From Flavobacteriales bacterium (lineage in GTDB: Bacteria; Bacteroidota; Bacteroidia; Flavobacteriales_D; Crocinitomicaceae): 40,054 bases of DNA. The DNA lies in NCBI GenBank assembly GCA_947505255.1, contig CANNKP010000008.1, positions 1 to 40,054 on the forward strand, in the 5' to 3' direction. Below the pieces are notes generated by a model. It ran no database searches, had not been told where the DNA came from, and saw only the letters and a program-made list of their open reading frames with translations. This document shows positions 1 through 9,397 of this stretch, piece after piece; within the stretch, counting starts at the first letter, position 1, and the number at the start of each line of letters is the position of its first letter. The translations under genes and the position numbers were made by a program.

Positions 1-1824
1 CTCAGACCAAACAAAGATAAATCAAAAAAAGTCAAACTTACAAAAGAAAGTATTCAAAAAGCTAAAGGCATCTTCACCTACTTAAAGCCTTATCGTGGTG
101 CGTATTTAATTGGATGGTTTTTCTTGATTTTATCGACATCTGCAGGATTACTTTTCCCTTTTTTAATGGGTCAATTATTAGGTGGCGGCTCAACAACTGC
201 AACACCAACTTCAGCAGCCGAATCAGTTCAATTGATCAACTTAAAAAATATCAATACAGTTGCGATTGTACTTTTTATACTTTTCGGTGCACAATCTGTA
301 TTCTCTTATTTTAGAGTTGTAATTTTTACAAATGTCACTGAAAATGCTTTACGTGACATCAGAAAATCAGCATTTGACAAGTTGATTTTTATGCCAATGG
401 ACTTTTTCAATCAGAATAAAGTAGGTGAATTAACAAGTAGGATTTCGTCTGATATCACACAACTTCAAGACACCTTAAAAACAACCGTTGCAGAATTCTT
501 TAGACAAGTAGTAATTATTGCTGGTGGTATTGTTTTTCTATTATTCCTATCATGGAAATTAGCATTAATCATGCTAGCTACGGTTCCAATTATGGCAATT
601 ATTGCTGTATTTTTCGGTCGATTTATTCGAAAACTTTCTAAACAAGCACAAGATCAAGCAGCTGAATCCAACTCAATTATTGAAGAATCATTAATGGGAA
701 TAGCGAATGTAAAATCATTTACCAATGAAAATTTCATACTAAGAAAATATGGCAAAGCAATAGAAGAAATTCGAGCGTTGAACATAAAGAGTGGTGTTTG
801 GAGAGGATTGTTTATCTCCTTTATTATCTTTTGTTTGTTTGGGGCAATAGTTTTTATTGTTTGGCAAGGATTATTAATGACACAAGGTCCAAATCCAGAA
901 TTATCTTCTCAATCTTTCTTTTCATTTGTCATGTATACCATCATGATGGGTGCTTCCATTGGTTCTATCCCGGAACTTTACGCAAGTATTCAAAAATCGA
1001 TTGGTGCAACGGAAAATTTAATGGATATCATCAATAATCCAAGCGAAAAACAACTTTTAAAAGGGCAATTAAAGCCTGCTATATTGGGGAATGTTGAATT
1101 TCTAAAAGCTGGTTTTTCTTATCCTCAAAGAAGTGATATTTCGGTTCTTAATGGTATCTCATTTGCGGCTAAATCAAATGAAACAATCGCACTTGTTGGA
1201 TCTTCTGGATCTGGAAAATCTACAATTTCTTCACTTTTAATGAATTATTACACACTTAATTCGGGGAATATTCTTTTTGATGGTGTAGATATTCAAGAAA
1301 TTGATGTCGAATTTTTGAGAAGTCAAATGGCCATGGTACCGCAAGAAGTAATTTTATTTGCTGGGACAATTAGAGAAAATATCAGTTTCGGGAAGACCGA
1401 AGCAACAGAAGCTGAAATCATTGATGCTGCTCAAAAAGCGAATGCATTAGAATTCATCAATTCATTTCCAGAAGGTTTAGAAACCCAAGTTGGAGATCGA
1501 GGAATTCAATTGTCCGGTGGCCAAAAACAACGTATTGCTATTGCAAGAGCGATCATTAAAAACCCTACAATTCTAATATTGGACGAAGCAACATCAGCCC
1601 TGGATTCAGAATCGGAAAGACTTGTTCAAGATGCTTTAGATAAATTAATGGTTGGTAGAACATCTTTTGTGATTGCTCACCGTTTATCTACTATAAAAAA
1701 TGCAGACAAAATCTTAGTAATTCAAAATGGGAACATCATTGAAACTGGCACACACGATGAATTAATTAAAGAAAATGGAGTCTACAACAACCTTGTTGAA
1801 TTGCAAGGAATTGAGTTGAGTTAG
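1..1824 (+). CDS. ABC exporter, fused membrane and ATPase domains (5' end outside window)
   Basis: The reading frame is open from base 1, so the gene begins before the window; about 607 residues are visible. The first ~330 residues hold an ABC exporter membrane domain with several hydrophobic helices. The last ~240 hold the ATPase domain: Walker A GSSGSGKS, signature LSGGQ, Walker B ILILDEATSALD and a switch histidine in IAHRLS. This is the MsbA/ABCB-type half-transporter layout, which works as a homodimer or heterodimer in the inner membrane and exports lipids, peptides or drugs. The substrate cannot be told from sequence. It ends 11 bp from a convergent transporter gene and has no visible link to the aromatic cluster. 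Confidence 0.93.
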   Translation, partial: LRPNKDKSKKVKLTKESIQKAKGIFTYLKPYRGAYLIGWFFLILSTSAGLLFPFLMGQLLGGGSTTATPTSAAESVQLINLKNINTVAIVLFILFGAQSVFSYFRVVIFTNVTENALRDIRKSAFDKLIFMPMDFFNQNKVGELTSRISSDITQLQDTLKTTVAEFFRQVVIIAGGIVFLLFLSWKLALIMLATVPIMAIIAVFFGRFIRKLSKQAQDQAAESNSIIEESLMGIANVKSFTNENFILRKYGKAIEEIRALNIKSGVWRGLFISFIIFCLFGAIVFIVWQGLLMTQGPNPELSSQSFFSFVMYTIMMGASIGSIPELYASIQKSIGATENLMDIINNPSEKQLLKGQLKPAILGNVEFLKAGFSYPQRSDISVLNGISFAAKSNETIALVGSSGSGKSTISSLLMNYYTLNSGNILFDGVDIQEIDVEFLRSQMAMVPQEVILFAGTIRENISFGKTEATEAEIIDAAQKANALEFINSFPEGLETQVGDRGIQLSGGQKQRIAIARAIIKNPTILILDEATSALDSESERLVQDALDKLMVGRTSFVIAHRLSTIKNADKILVIQNGNIIETGTHDELIKENGVYNNLVELQGIELS

Positions 1825-1835
1825 TTTCTTTTCTA

Positions 1836-3455
1836 TTAAGCTACGTGTTCTTTAAAAATCTTATTCAACCATTTCAGCATAGCAAACATCAATAAAGCGG
1901 CAGCTCCGAGTAAGATGAAATTCACATAAAAGAAATTCTCTTTGTGTTCATATCCGTCCCATAAACTGCTCAATACACCAGAAAGTTTATTTCCAATTGA
2001 GGTTGCAAGAAACCAACCTCCCATCATTAGGGCTGTCAAACGTGGCGGACTCAATTTGCTAACCATGGATAATCCCATTGGGCTGAGAAAAAGTTCGCCG
2101 ATTGTAATTACACCGTAGGATGAAATAAACCACCATGCGGAAGATTTTATTCCACCGTTTTGACTTGCATAAACAGCTCCTGCCATCACTAAACACGATA
2201 ATGCAGATATTACCAAGCCAAAAGCTATTTTTGTTGGAGTAGAAGGTTCTTTCTTACGCCTTTTCAAAAATGCAAAAAACGCGACAATTAAAGGTGTTAA
2301 TGCAACAACCCAAAACGGATTCACTGATTGGAAAAGGTTTGTGTTGAACGCATAAACCGCCCCACCTTCTTCAGGTTTGTCTTTTTCTTTCAGATTTTTA
2401 TAATAGTATGGATAATTGACTTCCATGTTTTTTTTATCGGCAACTCTAAATTGATTATCCATAACAACAACAGAATCCTTGGCGTAAGGAATTGTATCTA
2501 CTAAACGAAGTGCCTTCATTGTTGGAAGCATGGCAGTTGGAATTGCTCTATCTGTATATCTATCAGCCCAAGTATTCAATGTTGACCCATTTTGTTTAAA
2601 TACTGCCCAGAAAGCAATTACAACGGCGAATATTGCCAACATTGCAGCGATTGGTCGTTTCTCCTCTTTTGGAGATTTATAAAGTAATCGACCATAAAAG
2701 AAAACTACAGGAATACAGCCAAACAAAAATGCGTCGGTCGAGCGACTTCCAATTATTGGTTCAGGCAAAAAGTACCCAATTAATCCAAAACCAATGGCTG
2801 GGAGTAATATTACGCCCAAAATTTGAAGCAAGGGCATATCTTTGTCTGTTGGCGGAGTCATGACATCGGCATGTTTAAAATGTTTCGTTCCAATTGTGAA
2901 TATTATTATCCCGATAAACATTCCGATTCCTGCAGCGATAAAAGCAGCTCCCCATCCTATCATATTATATAATGCTGCACCAAAAAAATTACACACAAAA
3001 GCACCAATATTGATTCCCATATAGAAAATATTGTACCCCTCGTCTTTCTTGGATTTGAATTCAGCATCATTGTACAAATTTCCAAGTAAAGTGGAGATAT
3101 TTGGTTTGAAGAACCCGTTACCCATGATCACAAGTAACATAGAAATATAAAGCATGTTCAGATCATGGATCGACATTAAACAATAGCCTACTCCCATCAT
3201 CAAACCTCCAAAAATAATCGATTTGCGGTATCCAAATAATCGATCTGCTAGCAATCCGCCTACAAAAGGTGTTAAAAATACAAACGCAATAAAAGTTCCA
3301 TAAAGATCAGATGCTTCTGCTTCTGACATTGAAAAACCATCAACCGTATCTTTTAAATACAAGGTAAAAATTCCAATCATTAAATAATAACCGAAACGTT
3401 CCCACATTTCAGAAAAGAACAAATAAGGTAAAGCTTTGGGATGTTTGCGTGCCAT
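1836..3455 (-). CDS. POT/PTR2-family proton-coupled oligopeptide transporter (copy 1)
   Basis: A 539-residue polytopic membrane protein. The POT signature EMWERFGYY lies near residue 16, and a second family motif FYMGINIGAF follows around residue 145. The family imports di- and tripeptides with protons across the inner membrane. A hydrophilic stretch of roughly 80 residues around 300-380 (rich in charged residues and tyrosines) separates two hydrophobic halves and is longer than in the classic DtpA type; such inserts are common in Bacteroidota members. It lies 38 bp downstream of copy 2, so co-transcription is likely. The start is chosen because the ExxERF motif sits close to it, as usual in the family. 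Confidence 0.92.
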   Translation of the reverse strand: MARKHPKALPYLFFSEMWERFGYYLMIGIFTLYLKDTVDGFSMSEAEASDLYGTFIAFVFLTPFVGGLLADRLFGYRKSIIFGGLMMGVGYCLMSIHDLNMLYISMLLVIMGNGFFKPNISTLLGNLYNDAEFKSKKDEGYNIFYMGINIGAFVCNFFGAALYNMIGWGAAFIAAGIGMFIGIIIFTIGTKHFKHADVMTPPTDKDMPLLQILGVILLPAIGFGLIGYFLPEPIIGSRSTDAFLFGCIPVVFFYGRLLYKSPKEEKRPIAAMLAIFAVVIAFWAVFKQNGSTLNTWADRYTDRAIPTAMLPTMKALRLVDTIPYAKDSVVVMDNQFRVADKKNMEVNYPYYYKNLKEKDKPEEGGAVYAFNTNLFQSVNPFWVVALTPLIVAFFAFLKRRKKEPSTPTKIAFGLVISALSCLVMAGAVYASQNGGIKSSAWWFISSYGVITIGELFLSPMGLSMVSKLSPPRLTALMMGGWFLATSIGNKLSGVLSSLWDGYEHKENFFYVNFILLGAAALLMFAMLKWLNKIFKEHVA

Positions 3456-3493
3456 AAAAATCTAAATATTGAATAAAAAAATAGTAAAAAAAA

Positions 3494-5014
3494 TCATTTT
3501 ACCCCTCCCATTAATTTCTTTATAATTGGAGAAAGTGCAATTACTACCACGCCTGCAATGAGCGCATAAATTGCCAATTGGTAGTAGCCATCAGTGTAAG
3601 ACGTTAATTTTTCCATTAATGGAGCTTTTTCATTTGGACTTGCCATTCCAGCTCCTAATATTCCTGCAACATATTGACCATAAGCAGAAGCTAAAAACCA
3701 CATCCCCATCATAACTCCCCACAAATGTTTTGGAGCCAATTTTGTCATGATGGAAAGTCCAATTGGAGATAAACATAATTCACCAAGAGTAATAACTAAA
3801 TAAGCTAATGTGAATATATCAAGTGATGTTTTCCCATTTTCGTCTGCAAAAAAACGAGTTGCATAAAAAATGTAAAAAGCAACAGATAAGAATAAAAAAC
3901 CTAATCCAAATTTGACCATTGTATTTGGTTCAAAACGTTTACGAGCCATCCATAACCATATCAATCCAACAAGTGCACTAAAAGCGATTACAAATACAGA
4001 ATTTGAAGTATTGTTAACAACATTAGGATCAATGTGCACTCCCAACAATGAATTGTCAAGATTATTCAAAGCGAAAAGACTCAATGATCCTCCACTTTGT
4101 TCAAAAAACGCCCAGAAAACAACAGAGAAAAAGATAAAAAATAGTGCCGCAAGCATTTTTTTATTCTCAACAGCAGTCAATTTACGCATTTCAATAAACA
4201 AGTAGACTAAAGTACAGGGACCTATAATATACATGAACAAATCAGTGTATGCAGTATTCTTGACCATAATTAATATCAATGGAATACATAATATTGATCC
4301 TACAAAGACTATTATTTCTCGAAGTTGTCGTTTAGATTTCGGGAGATTTAATAATGGTGAATCACCAATTGTTCCCATTGAGTTTTTTGTGAAATAAAAA
4401 GTAATCAATCCAATAATCATGACGAAACCAGCAAGTGAAAAAGCAATATTCCAAGAATATGTTTTACCAACCCAAACACATAAAAATCCACCAAGTAAAG
4501 CACCAATATTTATCCCTGTATAAAACAAACCAAAACCAGCATCGCGTCGAACATCTCCTTCTTTATATAGTGCCCCGACCATTGTTGAGATATTTGGCTT
4601 AAAGAAACCGGTACCAATAATCGTAAAACTTATACCAAAAAAGAATAGCGTTTGTGGCGAAAAAGCAAGAATAAAACTTCCGATAATCATCAGGAGTCCA
4701 CCCCAAAATAAGGATTTTTTAAAACCTAAAATTTTATCAGCGAACAAACCACCAATGAATGTAAATGCATATACAAACGCTTGAATGGCTCCATATTTAA
4801 GATTGGCATCTTGCTCTTTGAAAAACAATTCGTTCACCATAAAAACGGTCAACATTCCACGCATCCCATAAAAAGAAAATCGCTCCCACATTTCTGTTAG
4901 AAACAAATACCATAGTTGTTTTGGATATTTCCCCTTAAAATCTTGAATTTTATCTAATTCCGATTGACTCGAGTTTGTATTCGGTACGTCATCTAATATT
5001 TGATCTTCAGTCAT
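3494..5014 (-). CDS. POT/PTR2-family proton-coupled oligopeptide transporter (copy 2)
   Basis: A 506-residue membrane protein with EMWERFSFYGMR near residue 42 and FYTGINIGAL further in, the two POT hallmarks. Unlike copies 1 and 3 it has a ~30-residue hydrophilic N-terminal extension and no long internal loop, so it is the most compact of the three. Role: proton-driven uptake of small peptides. It is 125 bp downstream of copy 3 and 38 bp upstream of copy 1. Its start codon lies inside one arm of a long inverted repeat (see the 5013-5096 feature), so its translation may be controlled separately. Confidence 0.92.
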   Translation of the reverse strand: MTEDQILDDVPNTNSSQSELDKIQDFKGKYPKQLWYLFLTEMWERFSFYGMRGMLTVFMVNELFFKEQDANLKYGAIQAFVYAFTFIGGLFADKILGFKKSLFWGGLLMIIGSFILAFSPQTLFFFGISFTIIGTGFFKPNISTMVGALYKEGDVRRDAGFGLFYTGINIGALLGGFLCVWVGKTYSWNIAFSLAGFVMIIGLITFYFTKNSMGTIGDSPLLNLPKSKRQLREIIVFVGSILCIPLILIMVKNTAYTDLFMYIIGPCTLVYLFIEMRKLTAVENKKMLAALFFIFFSVVFWAFFEQSGGSLSLFALNNLDNSLLGVHIDPNVVNNTSNSVFVIAFSALVGLIWLWMARKRFEPNTMVKFGLGFLFLSVAFYIFYATRFFADENGKTSLDIFTLAYLVITLGELCLSPIGLSIMTKLAPKHLWGVMMGMWFLASAYGQYVAGILGAGMASPNEKAPLMEKLTSYTDGYYQLAIYALIAGVVVIALSPIIKKLMGGVK

Positions 5015-5096
5015 AGGGATTTTTTTTTATTTTGTAAAGGTTAAAACTACTGTAATTTATGGATAAAAAAAATCCCTATCGAATAAACAAGAGGGA
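5013..5096 (-). promoter_or_regulatory. Inverted repeat over the copy-2 POT start codon, with an alternative upstream pairing
   Basis: On the minus strand, AUAGGGA followed by a U-run (5079-5063) can pair with an A-run followed by UCCCUAU (5030-5013), a nearly perfect 17-bp match apart from one extra A-T base. The second arm includes the first bases of the start codon at 5014-5012. The AGGGA of the first arm could instead pair with UCCCU at about 5096-5091, with a 12-14 nt loop. The two pairings exclude each other. This is seen directly; regulation is inference. The A/T-rich part of the stem may be weak. Confidence 0.4.
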
Positions 5097-5139
5097 ATTT
5101 TCACTTTACAATGCAAGGAAAAATATATTCGGTCCAGTT

Positions 5140-6921
5140 TTAACGAATACCGTTCATTAATTTTTCAACTTTCTTATGTAGGACAAACAATAATAAACTT
5201 GTCGCTCCGGACATAATGATGAAAATGATGAAGAATGCGTATAAGGTATTGATTTTAAAACCGAACAATGAATTCTCAGAATTTTCAAAAATGATCGCAC
5301 CAACATGCTCATTATTGATTGAAACATTGCGTACAATCACACTTTTATCATTGTTGTATTTTTTAGTCAATTCAGTATTAGCCTTGATTTCAGTCATTCC
5401 AATAAAAGATCCACGATCAGCAAATACCACCTTTTGATCACCTTTCAAGTCACCCACTACTTTTGTCGCTTCGGGTTTGTACAATGTATCAGCCATTGTC
5501 ATTTTTTCGCGGTCGAATTTCTTTCCAGATTTATCCAAATCAGCTTCATAAGCAGAAATAACTGCAGACTCCATTGGGTTTTCTGACTTATTCAATAAAA
5601 ATGCAGAAGCTTCTAATAATTGTGACTTATTAATAGAACTATTCGTATCAACAATAATCTCTTTTACTTGTGGTTGAGGAATTAATCCTGAGAATAATCC
5701 AGCAGTGAAGTTTCCAACTACAGATGATAAAAAGAATACAGCCATCATCATTGAAGCGAAACGCTTTGGTGATAATTTATTTACAACTGATAAACCAACT
5801 GGAGAAATCGCTAATTCTCCACATGTATGTAAGAAGTACATTCCAATTAAGAAGAACATTGAAATTTTATCTTCCATTCCCATTCCTTTCACACTGAAAG
5901 CAATCAGTACATATCCTAAAGCCAAAATTGCAAGACCCCAAACCATTTTCATTGGTGAACTTGGTTCTTTACCTCTACGGCTTAATGTTGACCATAAAAC
6001 AGAAAACAATGGGGCAAAAATTACGATGAAAATTGGATTGATTGATTGAAAAAATGAAGCTGGAACAGTCCAACCGAACAAACCTCTATCTGTGTTTTGA
6101 TCTGCGAAAATTGTCAATGATGCACCTGCTTGTTCGAAAGCTGCCCAGAAAGCAATTACGAATGCTGTGATAATGAAGATTGCCCAGATCCTATCTTTTT
6201 CTACTTTGGTTAATGCAGCTTGCGTTTCAACTTCTAAACCTGCATTCTCGCGTTCTTTTCTATAATAAGAAGGCTTTAACCCAATCGGTTCACCTTCTGG
6301 AGTAACTAAATACTTCTTTTGAAAAGCTAACATGATAATTGTTCCTACTACCATACCAATACCGGCAGATAAGAAACCGTATTTAAAATCAGCTGCACTT
6401 CCAGTATCTCCTAAACCACCACAAACAAGCGGAGCTACAAGGGCTCCGGCATTAATTCCCATGTAGAAAATAGTGTAAGCAGAATCGATTCGAGAATCCC
6501 CCTTTGGATAAAGAGAACCAACCATAGATGAAATATTTGGCTTAAAGAAACCGTTTCCTAAGATCAAAAATCCTAAGGCTACATACATAATTGGAATAGC
6601 TGAATCAGCATGTCCATGCATACTTGCACTGAAGAACATCAAGAATTGCGCAATGGCCATTAAAATACCCCCCACAAGAATAGATCGTCTATTTCCCCAA
6701 TATCTATCTGCAATAAATCCGCCTAATAACGGCGTAGCATATACTAATGAAGTATAGGTTCCAAAAATACCACCTGCTGCTTTTGCATCAATTAAAAGTG
6801 CTTTTGTTAAATAAAGAATGAAAATCGCACGCATTCCATAGTACGAAAAACGTTCCCACATTTCAACAGTAAACAATAGATACAATCCTTTTGGATGACC
6901 TTTTTGAACAGAATTTTCCAT
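5140..6921 (-). CDS. POT/PTR2-family proton-coupled oligopeptide transporter with long C-terminal loop (copy 3)
   Basis: A 593-residue membrane protein with EMWERFSYYGMR near residue 20 and FYMGINAGAL near residue 150, so a POT family peptide symporter. It carries a hydrophilic insert of about 120 residues (roughly 430-555) before the last transmembrane helix, rich in Lys, Asp and Asn, predicted to lie outside the membrane. Ordinary POT proteins have only a short loop there. It is first in a tandem set of three POT genes and is divergent from the TatD gene with 76 bp between the start codons. Peptide transport is the family role; the exact substrate is unknown. Confidence 0.92.
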   Translation of the reverse strand: MENSVQKGHPKGLYLLFTVEMWERFSYYGMRAIFILYLTKALLIDAKAAGGIFGTYTSLVYATPLLGGFIADRYWGNRRSILVGGILMAIAQFLMFFSASMHGHADSAIPIMYVALGFLILGNGFFKPNISSMVGSLYPKGDSRIDSAYTIFYMGINAGALVAPLVCGGLGDTGSAADFKYGFLSAGIGMVVGTIIMLAFQKKYLVTPEGEPIGLKPSYYRKERENAGLEVETQAALTKVEKDRIWAIFIITAFVIAFWAAFEQAGASLTIFADQNTDRGLFGWTVPASFFQSINPIFIVIFAPLFSVLWSTLSRRGKEPSSPMKMVWGLAILALGYVLIAFSVKGMGMEDKISMFFLIGMYFLHTCGELAISPVGLSVVNKLSPKRFASMMMAVFFLSSVVGNFTAGLFSGLIPQPQVKEIIVDTNSSINKSQLLEASAFLLNKSENPMESAVISAYEADLDKSGKKFDREKMTMADTLYKPEATKVVGDLKGDQKVVFADRGSFIGMTEIKANTELTKKYNNDKSVIVRNVSINNEHVGAIIFENSENSLFGFKINTLYAFFIIFIIMSGATSLLLFVLHKKVEKLMNGIR

Positions 6922-6997
6922 ATAATATTGTAGTTTAAGCGGTGAAAATATAAAAATTATTTAAATATTCGCTGAATGAATGATAACAATTAGTTAA

Positions 6998-7621
6998 ATG
7001 TTAGTAAACATACATACACATTATAACAGAGCTGATTCTATTGAAATAGTCAATTGTTCTGAAAAATTCGATTTTACTCGTTATTATTCTTTTGGAATTC
7101 ATCCATGGGATTCTGAAACTAATATCTTAAATTTTAGCGAAATAGAAAATAAAGCCCAAGACAAATTCATGTTAGCAATCGGTGAAATTGGTCTTGACAA
7201 AATTAAAGGACCAGCACTTGAAATTCAAAAAACGTGTTTTATTGATCAAGTTTTGATTGCTGAAAAAATAAATCGGCCTGTAATAATTCATTGCGTGAAA
7301 GCATGGAATGAGATTATGGAAATAAAAAAAGATCTTCAGCCCAAACAAACTTGGATTTTTCATGGATTTACGAAAGTTTCGATTCTTGAAAGTGTTCTTC
7401 AAGAAGGTTTGATGATTAGTATTGGTGCAGGAATAATGAATAATCTAAAATTACAAGAAGCATTAAAAAATATTCCAAATGAACAATTATTTTTAGAAAC
7501 AGACGATTCACATATCACCATTTTAGAAGTCTATAAGAAAGTTTCAACTTTAAAAAATTTATCTTTGTCAGAGTTAGAACAAATAATAGAAAACAACTTT
7601 AAACGCATTTTCAGAATATGA
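6998..7621 (+). CDS. TatD-family metal-dependent hydrolase
   Basis: A 207-residue protein of the TatD amidohydrolase fold. The metal ligands are visible: HTH near residue 6, the EIGLD motif (Glu ~64), His in VIIHCVKA (~97), His in WIFHGF (~121) and Asp in LETDDS (~168). TatD enzymes are metal-dependent nucleases or deoxyribonucleases. At 207 residues it is shorter than the usual ~255-265, a size common among Bacteroidota TatD-like proteins. Its stop overlaps the tcdA start by 4 bp (ATGA), so the two genes are translationally coupled. The substrate is not determinable here. Confidence 0.87.
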   Translation: MLVNIHTHYNRADSIEIVNCSEKFDFTRYYSFGIHPWDSETNILNFSEIENKAQDKFMLAIGEIGLDKIKGPALEIQKTCFIDQVLIAEKINRPVIIHCVKAWNEIMEIKKDLQPKQTWIFHGFTKVSILESVLQEGLMISIGAGIMNNLKLQEALKNIPNEQLFLETDDSHITILEVYKKVSTLKNLSLSELEQIIENNFKRIFRI

Positions 7622-8343
7622 GTAATTGGTTAGAAAGGTCAGAATTATTAATCAGCCCAGATAAATTAGCGAAACTTAAAAAAGCACATGTTTTAATTGT
7701 AGGATTAGGCGGAATTGGTTCATTTGCTGCTGAATTTATCGCTCGTGCAGGTGTTGGTGAAATGACGATTATTGACGGCGATGTGTTTGATCCAACAAAT
7801 AAAAATCGTCAACTAACAGCTTTAGATTCAACAATAGGAAAAAATAAAGCGGTTGTTTTAGGAGAACGTTTGTTAGATATTAACCCAGATTTAAAGTTGA
7901 ACATCGTTCAAGAATTTGTATTACCAGAACGTGTTTGGACGCTTTTAGAAGAATACAAACCTGATTACGTAATGGACTGTATCGATTCTGTGACTCCAAA
8001 ATTGGAATGGATTATTGCATGTAAACGGTTGAAAGTTAAAATCATTTCTCATTTGGGAGCAGGTGGAAAAACAGATCCTTCCCGCGTTCAGGTAACAAAT
8101 TTAAATCTTACCCATAATTGTAAGCTTGGATCTCATCTAAAAAAACGACTCAAAAAACAAAATGTCAAATTTGAATCAGTAAGAGCAGTATTTTCTTCTG
8201 AATTACAACAGAAATCTTCCTTAAAATTAACAGATGGTTCCAACTTCAAACGTTCTTTTTATGGGACAATCAGTTATATGCCTGCGCTTTTTGGATTAAT
8301 GGGTGCTTCAGACGTTTTGAGGTATTTGATGGAGAAGGAATAA
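7618..8343 (+). CDS. tcdA: tRNA threonylcarbamoyladenosine dehydratase TcdA (CsdL)
   Basis: A 241-residue ThiF/E1-like adenylating enzyme. It has the nucleotide-binding motif IVGLGGIGSFAAEFIARAG, then IDGD and the NRQ motif (NKNRQL) typical of E1-like ATP binding. The family uses ATP to cyclise threonylcarbamoyladenosine at position 37 of ANN-decoding tRNAs into its cyclic form. The length fits TcdA rather than MoeB or ThiF, and there is no C-terminal rhodanese domain. It is coupled to the upstream TatD gene by ATGA overlap and convergent with the SDR gene downstream. It is housekeeping and not part of the aromatic cluster. Confidence 0.88.
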   Translation: MSNWLERSELLISPDKLAKLKKAHVLIVGLGGIGSFAAEFIARAGVGEMTIIDGDVFDPTNKNRQLTALDSTIGKNKAVVLGERLLDINPDLKLNIVQEFVLPERVWTLLEEYKPDYVMDCIDSVTPKLEWIIACKRLKVKIISHLGAGGKTDPSRVQVTNLNLTHNCKLGSHLKKRLKKQNVKFESVRAVFSSELQQKSSLKLTDGSNFKRSFYGTISYMPALFGLMGASDVLRYLMEKE

Positions 8344-8416
8344 TATAGATTAATATTGAGACATTATTTGACTAGACTGACAATTCAATTACAACAATTT
8401 ATATTAAATCAATTTA

Positions 8417-9154
8417 TTATAAATTACTACCTATACTTTTTCCTCCATCAACGTAGATTGTTTGCCCAGTAATGAAATTTGTATCATAAGAACCTAAAAA
8501 TGCAACAGCGTTTGCTATATCTTCAGGTTTACCAATAGATTTTGTAGGCTGTGCATTTACCAATTGCTCTAAAACATCCTCTCTCAATCCTTTGGTAAGT
8601 GGTGTATCAATGAGTCCAGGTGCAATGGCGTTAACGCAAACATTGTATTTCCCCAGTTCAAGTGCCAAAACACGTGTTAAACCAACTACGCCAGCTTTAG
8701 ACGCAGAATAATTGGACTGACCTTTATTTCCCAGCCAAGCTCTTGAAGTAATATTGACAATTCTACCTTTATTCTGAATTTTCATAAGCAAAGCAGCTTC
8801 TTTACACATCATCCAAGTACCTTTTAAATTGATTTCGATAACATCATCAAAATCTTCCTCAGACATGTTCCAAATCATATTATCCCTAATTATCCCAGCA
8901 TTATTAACGAGTAAATCTACCCTATTATAATTGTTTTGAACGTACTTAAAAATACTCTTAACATCCTCTTTATTTGAAATATTTCCTAGAATAAATTTAC
9001 ATTTTCCAACATTTTCACTTTCAAACAACTCACCATTCGATTGATCAACATCAACCATCACAACAAAGTAATTATCCTTTATTAATCGAACTGTTATAGA
9101 ATTTCCAATACCTTTTACAGCTCCAGTTACTATGGCTATTTTCTTATTTTCCAT
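8417..9154 (-). CDS. Short-chain dehydrogenase/reductase (FabG/BadH-like)
   Basis: A 245-residue classical SDR. The cofactor motif TGAVKGIG is near residue 10, NNAG near 87, the catalytic serine in NITSRAW (~138) and the Tyr-Lys pair in YSASKAG (~151-155); the C-terminus has GQTIYVDGG. The family reduces or oxidises 3-hydroxyacyl thioesters. It is divergent from bcrC, sharing a 243-bp control region. In this setting it could be a hydroxyacyl-CoA dehydrogenase for a pathway intermediate, such as 3-hydroxypimelyl-CoA or a BadH-like cyclohexane intermediate. It could also be a fatty-acid FabG. The fold is certain; the substrate is inference. Confidence 0.85.
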   Translation of the reverse strand: MENKKIAIVTGAVKGIGNSITVRLIKDNYFVVMVDVDQSNGELFESENVGKCKFILGNISNKEDVKSIFKYVQNNYNRVDLLVNNAGIIRDNMIWNMSEEDFDDVIEINLKGTWMMCKEAALLMKIQNKGRIVNITSRAWLGNKGQSNYSASKAGVVGLTRVLALELGKYNVCVNAIAPGLIDTPLTKGLREDVLEQLVNAQPTKSIGKPEDIANAVAFLGSYDTNFITGQTIYVDGGKSIGSNL

Positions 9155-9397
9155 TCGTCTTTATTTAAAGTAATTCAAATAATTAGTGACTGAATATTCA
9201 TTTCTCTCTTAATTGACTTTCAACCACATTTCAAAGCACAAGTAAAATCATTTGTTTTCATAAATTATATGATTAACATCATAGAATAATAAGATACATC
9301 TCACTAATTTTGTCCAAAACAAAATGATGAATTAACGGTTTTAAAAAAAAATCAATTCATCTTATTTTAGATATTCAGGTATTAATATCAATTTTAA
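9155..9397. other. Divergent control region between the SDR gene and bcrC
   Basis: This 243-bp gene-free stretch holds an FNR/CRP-like palindrome at 9270-9281, a TAnnTTTG element at 9305-9312, and an 8-bp perfect inverted repeat (9326-9333 with 9354-9361, 20-nt loop) in what would be the bcrC leader. No small ORF or RNA gene is evident. No convincing TAnnTTTG element was seen for the SDR direction. Confidence 0.5.
9270..9312 (+). promoter_or_regulatory. Putative activator-dependent promoter of the bcr operon
   Basis: TGATTAACATCA (9270-9281) is a perfect TGAT-N4-ATCA dyad of the FNR/CRP type. After exactly 23 bp comes TAATTTTG (9305-9312), which matches the Bacteroidota -7 consensus TAnnTTTG. 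No TTG (-33) box lies at the usual distance. With a start site about 4-6 bp after the element, the dyad would be centred near -41, where class II FNR/CRP activators bind. The korA promoter has the same arrangement and spacing. Seen in sequence; function is inference. Confidence 0.55.

Noticed and set aside
8396-8425. A/T-only inverted repeat (AATTTATA/TATAAATT) between tcdA and the SDR gene as a terminator
   Set aside because: The stem has no G-C pairs and no following T-run, so a stable hairpin is unlikely.
9326-9361. 8-bp inverted repeat in the bcrC leader as a riboswitch or attenuator
   Set aside because: The stem is short and AT-rich with a 20-nt loop, and no second structure or T-run supports a switch.
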